Shown here: piece by piece, positions 13,613 through 14,073 of the stretch
Position numbering within the stretch: position 1 is the first letter of the stretch
Layout: every line of letters starts with the position of its first letter
Assembly (NCBI GenBank): GCA_019347585.1
Contig: JAHWLC010000008.1
Location: 1-14,073, forward strand
Direction: 5' to 3'
Source: Actinomycetota bacterium
GTDB lineage: Bacteria; Actinomycetota; Acidimicrobiia; Spongiisociales; ZC4RG35
DNA: 14,073 bases
The notes under the pieces: model-generated
Seen by the model: only the letters and a program-made list of their open reading frames with translations
Told to the model about the DNA's origin: nothing
The model's database searches: none
Translations under genes and position numbers: made by a program

Positions 13613-14073
13613 GTGCCCGACATACGGCCCCTCGTGCTCTCCGGTGGCTCCGGTACCCGGCTGTGGCCCCTTTCCACCAGCGGATTGCCCAAGCAGTTCG
13701 CCGACCTCCTCGGTGAGAGGTCGCTCTTCGAGCGGACCCTGGAGCGTCTGGCTGCGGCGCTGCCCCCGGTCATAGTCGCCGGAGCGAGTCACGCCCATCT
13801 CGTCGAGGAGGCCTGCAACCGGGCGGGAGTGCGGCCCCATCTGGTGATCCTCGAGCCCGCCGGTCGGAACACCGCCCCCGCCTGCGTCGCCGGGGCGCTG
13901 TCCGCCGATCCCGGTGACGTCCTCGTCATCCTCCCCTCGGACCATCTCATCGCCGACACGGAGAGCTTTCGCGCCACCGTCGACGAGGCCGCCCGCCATG
14001 CCGAGCAGGGGAGCATCGTCGTCTTCGGGATCACGCCGGACCGTGCGGAGACGGGGTTCGGCTACATCCGGGC
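13613..14073 (+). CDS. manC: Mannose-1-phosphate guanylyltransferase, N-terminal part (cut by window edge)
   Basis: The 153 visible codons encode the start of a GDP-mannose pyrophosphorylase, which makes GDP-mannose from mannose 1-phosphate and GTP for cell-envelope polysaccharides and glycolipids. The nucleotidyltransferase signature LSGGSGTRLWPLS (9-21) is followed by LPKQF (25-29). Later come the family motifs EPAGRNTAPA and LPSDHLI, which bind the sugar phosphate and metal, and ETGFGYI near the edge. GTG 13613 is taken as the start because it gives MPDIRPLVLSGGSG with the usual short N-terminus and has a well-placed -10 box before it. The gene runs off the right edge, so it is unknown whether it is the short single-domain form or the long form fused to a mannose-6-phosphate isomerase domain. 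The symbol manC is used for the activity; manB is sometimes used in actinobacteria. Confidence 0.92.
   Translation, partial: MPDIRPLVLSGGSGTRLWPLSTSGLPKQFADLLGERSLFERTLERLAAALPPVIVAGASHAHLVEEACNRAGVRPHLVILEPAGRNTAPACVAGALSADPGDVLVILPSDHLIADTESFRATVDEAARHAEQGSIVVFGITPDRAETGFGYIR

Overview
The window is very GC-rich and densely coded, with a strong G/C bias at third codon positions, many GTG starts and short intergenic gaps. These traits, an actinobacterial-style glycine riboswitch and the gene content point to a high-GC actinobacterium. An uncultured Acidimicrobiia-like lineage would fit, but that placement is inference from gene style and not from a phylogeny. No stretch longer than about 105 bases lacks a gene. 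No tRNA, rRNA, CRISPR array, insertion sequence or phage signature was seen.

Left part (1-4550, all +): the last 32 codons of an unidentified gene, then sbcD, sbcC and nurA joined by 4-base stop/start overlaps. SbcCD is the bacterial Mre11-Rad50 nuclease/ATPase. NurA is the nuclease that in archaea works with the HerA translocase and sits beside mre11-rad50. The cluster therefore looks like an archaeal-type DNA-end-resection operon in a bacterium, and the cut-off upstream gene is a natural place to look for HerA.

Middle part (4551-9018): gpsA (glycerol-3-phosphate dehydrogenase, - strand) ends convergently against nurA and starts divergently from ychF (universal Obg-like ATPase). A CPA2-type cation:proton antiporter with two C-terminal UspA-like domains follows ychF after 21 bases.

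Right part (9019-14073): a strong hairpin closes the antiporter gene. It is followed at once by a TATCAT -10 box and a single-aptamer glycine riboswitch that controls gcvP, the glycine decarboxylase P-protein. Next comes an unrecognised 483-residue protein with an N-terminal globular domain, a helical rod of about 210 residues with 25-residue repeats, and a His/Cys-rich tail. The window ends inside manC (mannose-1-phosphate guanylyltransferase).

A recurring regulatory theme: sbcD, ychF, the antiporter gene and manC all start with GTG, lack a Shine-Dalgarno sequence, and have a TANNNT -10-like hexamer ending 6-8 bases before the start. This is the expected layout of leaderless mRNAs. gcvP, which carries a riboswitch leader, instead has a GAGGAG ribosome binding site and an ATG start. 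The strongest candidates for follow-up are the SbcCD-NurA (possibly HerA) cluster, the repeat-containing rod protein, and the compact terminator-promoter-riboswitch unit before gcvP.
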